NCBI GenBank assembly: GCA_002441465.1
Contig: DJWE01000035.1
Location: 1-13,143 of the forward strand
Direction: 5' to 3'
DNA from: Propionibacteriaceae bacterium UBA6238
Lineage (GTDB): Bacteria; Actinomycetota; Actinomycetes; Propionibacteriales; Propionibacteriaceae
Length of the DNA: 13,143 nt
The notes under the pieces were generated by a model. It made no database searches. It saw only the letters and a list, made by a program, of their open reading frames with translations, and was not told where the DNA came from. Shown here piece by piece: positions 12,789-13,143 of the stretch; the first letter of the stretch is position 1, and each line of letters begins with the position of its first letter. The position numbers were made by a program, and so were the translations under genes.

Positions 12789-13143
12789 CACCCTGCCTTC
12801 CTCGTCACGGGGCCCTACTTCCAAGCCCCATCGAATACAGAAGAACCCGCAACCAACACCATCACAGCGGACCGACACTCCCGGCTCTTCGTAACTGAGT
12901 GAGTTCGAGGTACGGACGCGGTGTCCGGTCGCGAAGGAGGGGCGCGGCCGGCGGGCGGGCCCCTGTGCTGGCCGCAGGGCTCCAGTGGCTGCCCGCTTGG
13001 ATGATCAGCTTTGCCGCTAACAAGTCGTCACCCGAGTCGCACCGCGAGGCGCAGAACTACTGAGCGCTTGGCAAGACCGCGGGCATCGACGAACGATTCA
13101 AGTGCCGCGTTCGGACGCCGTGAGGTGAGGGATTGTTTCCGGA
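12789..13143. other. Right-edge region without a supported gene
   Basis: About 355 bases. The part next to the 110-aa gene must hold its promoter, but I see no convincing -35/-10 pair. On the minus strand a frame open from the right edge to a TGA at 13030-13028 encodes 38 residues, ending in DARGLAKRSVVLRLAVRLG, and could be the tail of a gene starting outside; third-position GC of about 60 percent is indecisive. On the plus strand a 54-codon ORF (about 12899-13063) has no support. No tRNA, insertion-sequence end or repeat was recognised. Confidence 0.3.

Noticed and set aside
12789..13143. Insertion sequence or transposase remnant, or tRNA, at the right edge
   Set aside because: No terminal inverted repeat, DDE/HUH motif or cloverleaf could be found; the 54-codon plus-strand ORF there matches nothing I know.

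Overview
The window is a GC-rich actinobacterial accessory element, most likely part of a plasmid or a plasmid-like integrative element. I infer this from the very high GC, the GTG and TTG starts with strong Shine-Dalgarno sites, a primase-polymerase type replication protein, a ParA/ParB partition pair of the kind seen on actinobacterial plasmids, and a Tad/Flp pilus locus of actinobacterial type. No genus can be named from the sequence alone. Every gene I can support lies on the minus strand, so the biological order runs from right to left.

Layout in transcription order. (1) 13143-12789: right edge, no gene supported; possibly the last codons of a gene that begins outside. (2) 12788-11967: a 110-aa protein with a basic helix and a possible helix-turn-helix, then a 157-aa HNH-nuclease-like protein. 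(3) 11896-11654: an 80-aa ribbon-helix-helix protein whose start lies beside a perfect 12-bp palindrome, followed by a hairpin. (4) 11511-9670: a large replication protein of the archaeo-eukaryotic primase (AEP) superfamily with a TTG start. (5) 9669-9171: about 500 bp of mostly non-coding DNA with two hairpins and iteron-like repeats built on CAGTACTAGT; this is a candidate origin or centromere. (6) 9170-7993: parA and parB with an ATGA overlap, ending in an 18-bp hairpin that resembles one of the hairpins upstream of parA. (7) 7777-5265: a 98-aa unknown protein, a roughly 609-aa protein whose C-terminal half looks like a sigma-70 factor, and a small protein with two tandem Xre-type HTH domains. 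(8) 5172-1: a tightly coupled Tad operon: CpaB/RcpC-like SAF protein, TadZ/CpaE-like ATPase, TadA ATPase, TadB, TadC, a 59-aa Flp-type pilin and a TadE-like pseudopilin cut by the left edge.

How they may work together. The rep and par blocks would keep the element replicating and segregating. The Tad operon would build a thin type IV pilus; on a mobile element a role in cell contact for conjugation is attractive, but no relaxase, coupling protein or prepilin peptidase is in the window. Between maintenance and pilus sits a possible dedicated regulatory cassette (unknown protein, sigma-like factor with a large unrecognised N-terminus, tandem-HTH protein). It lies directly upstream of a 92-bp intergenic region holding helically phased repeats and an ACTAGT-centred palindrome. 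This possibly self-controlled pilus module is the most interesting hypothesis here.
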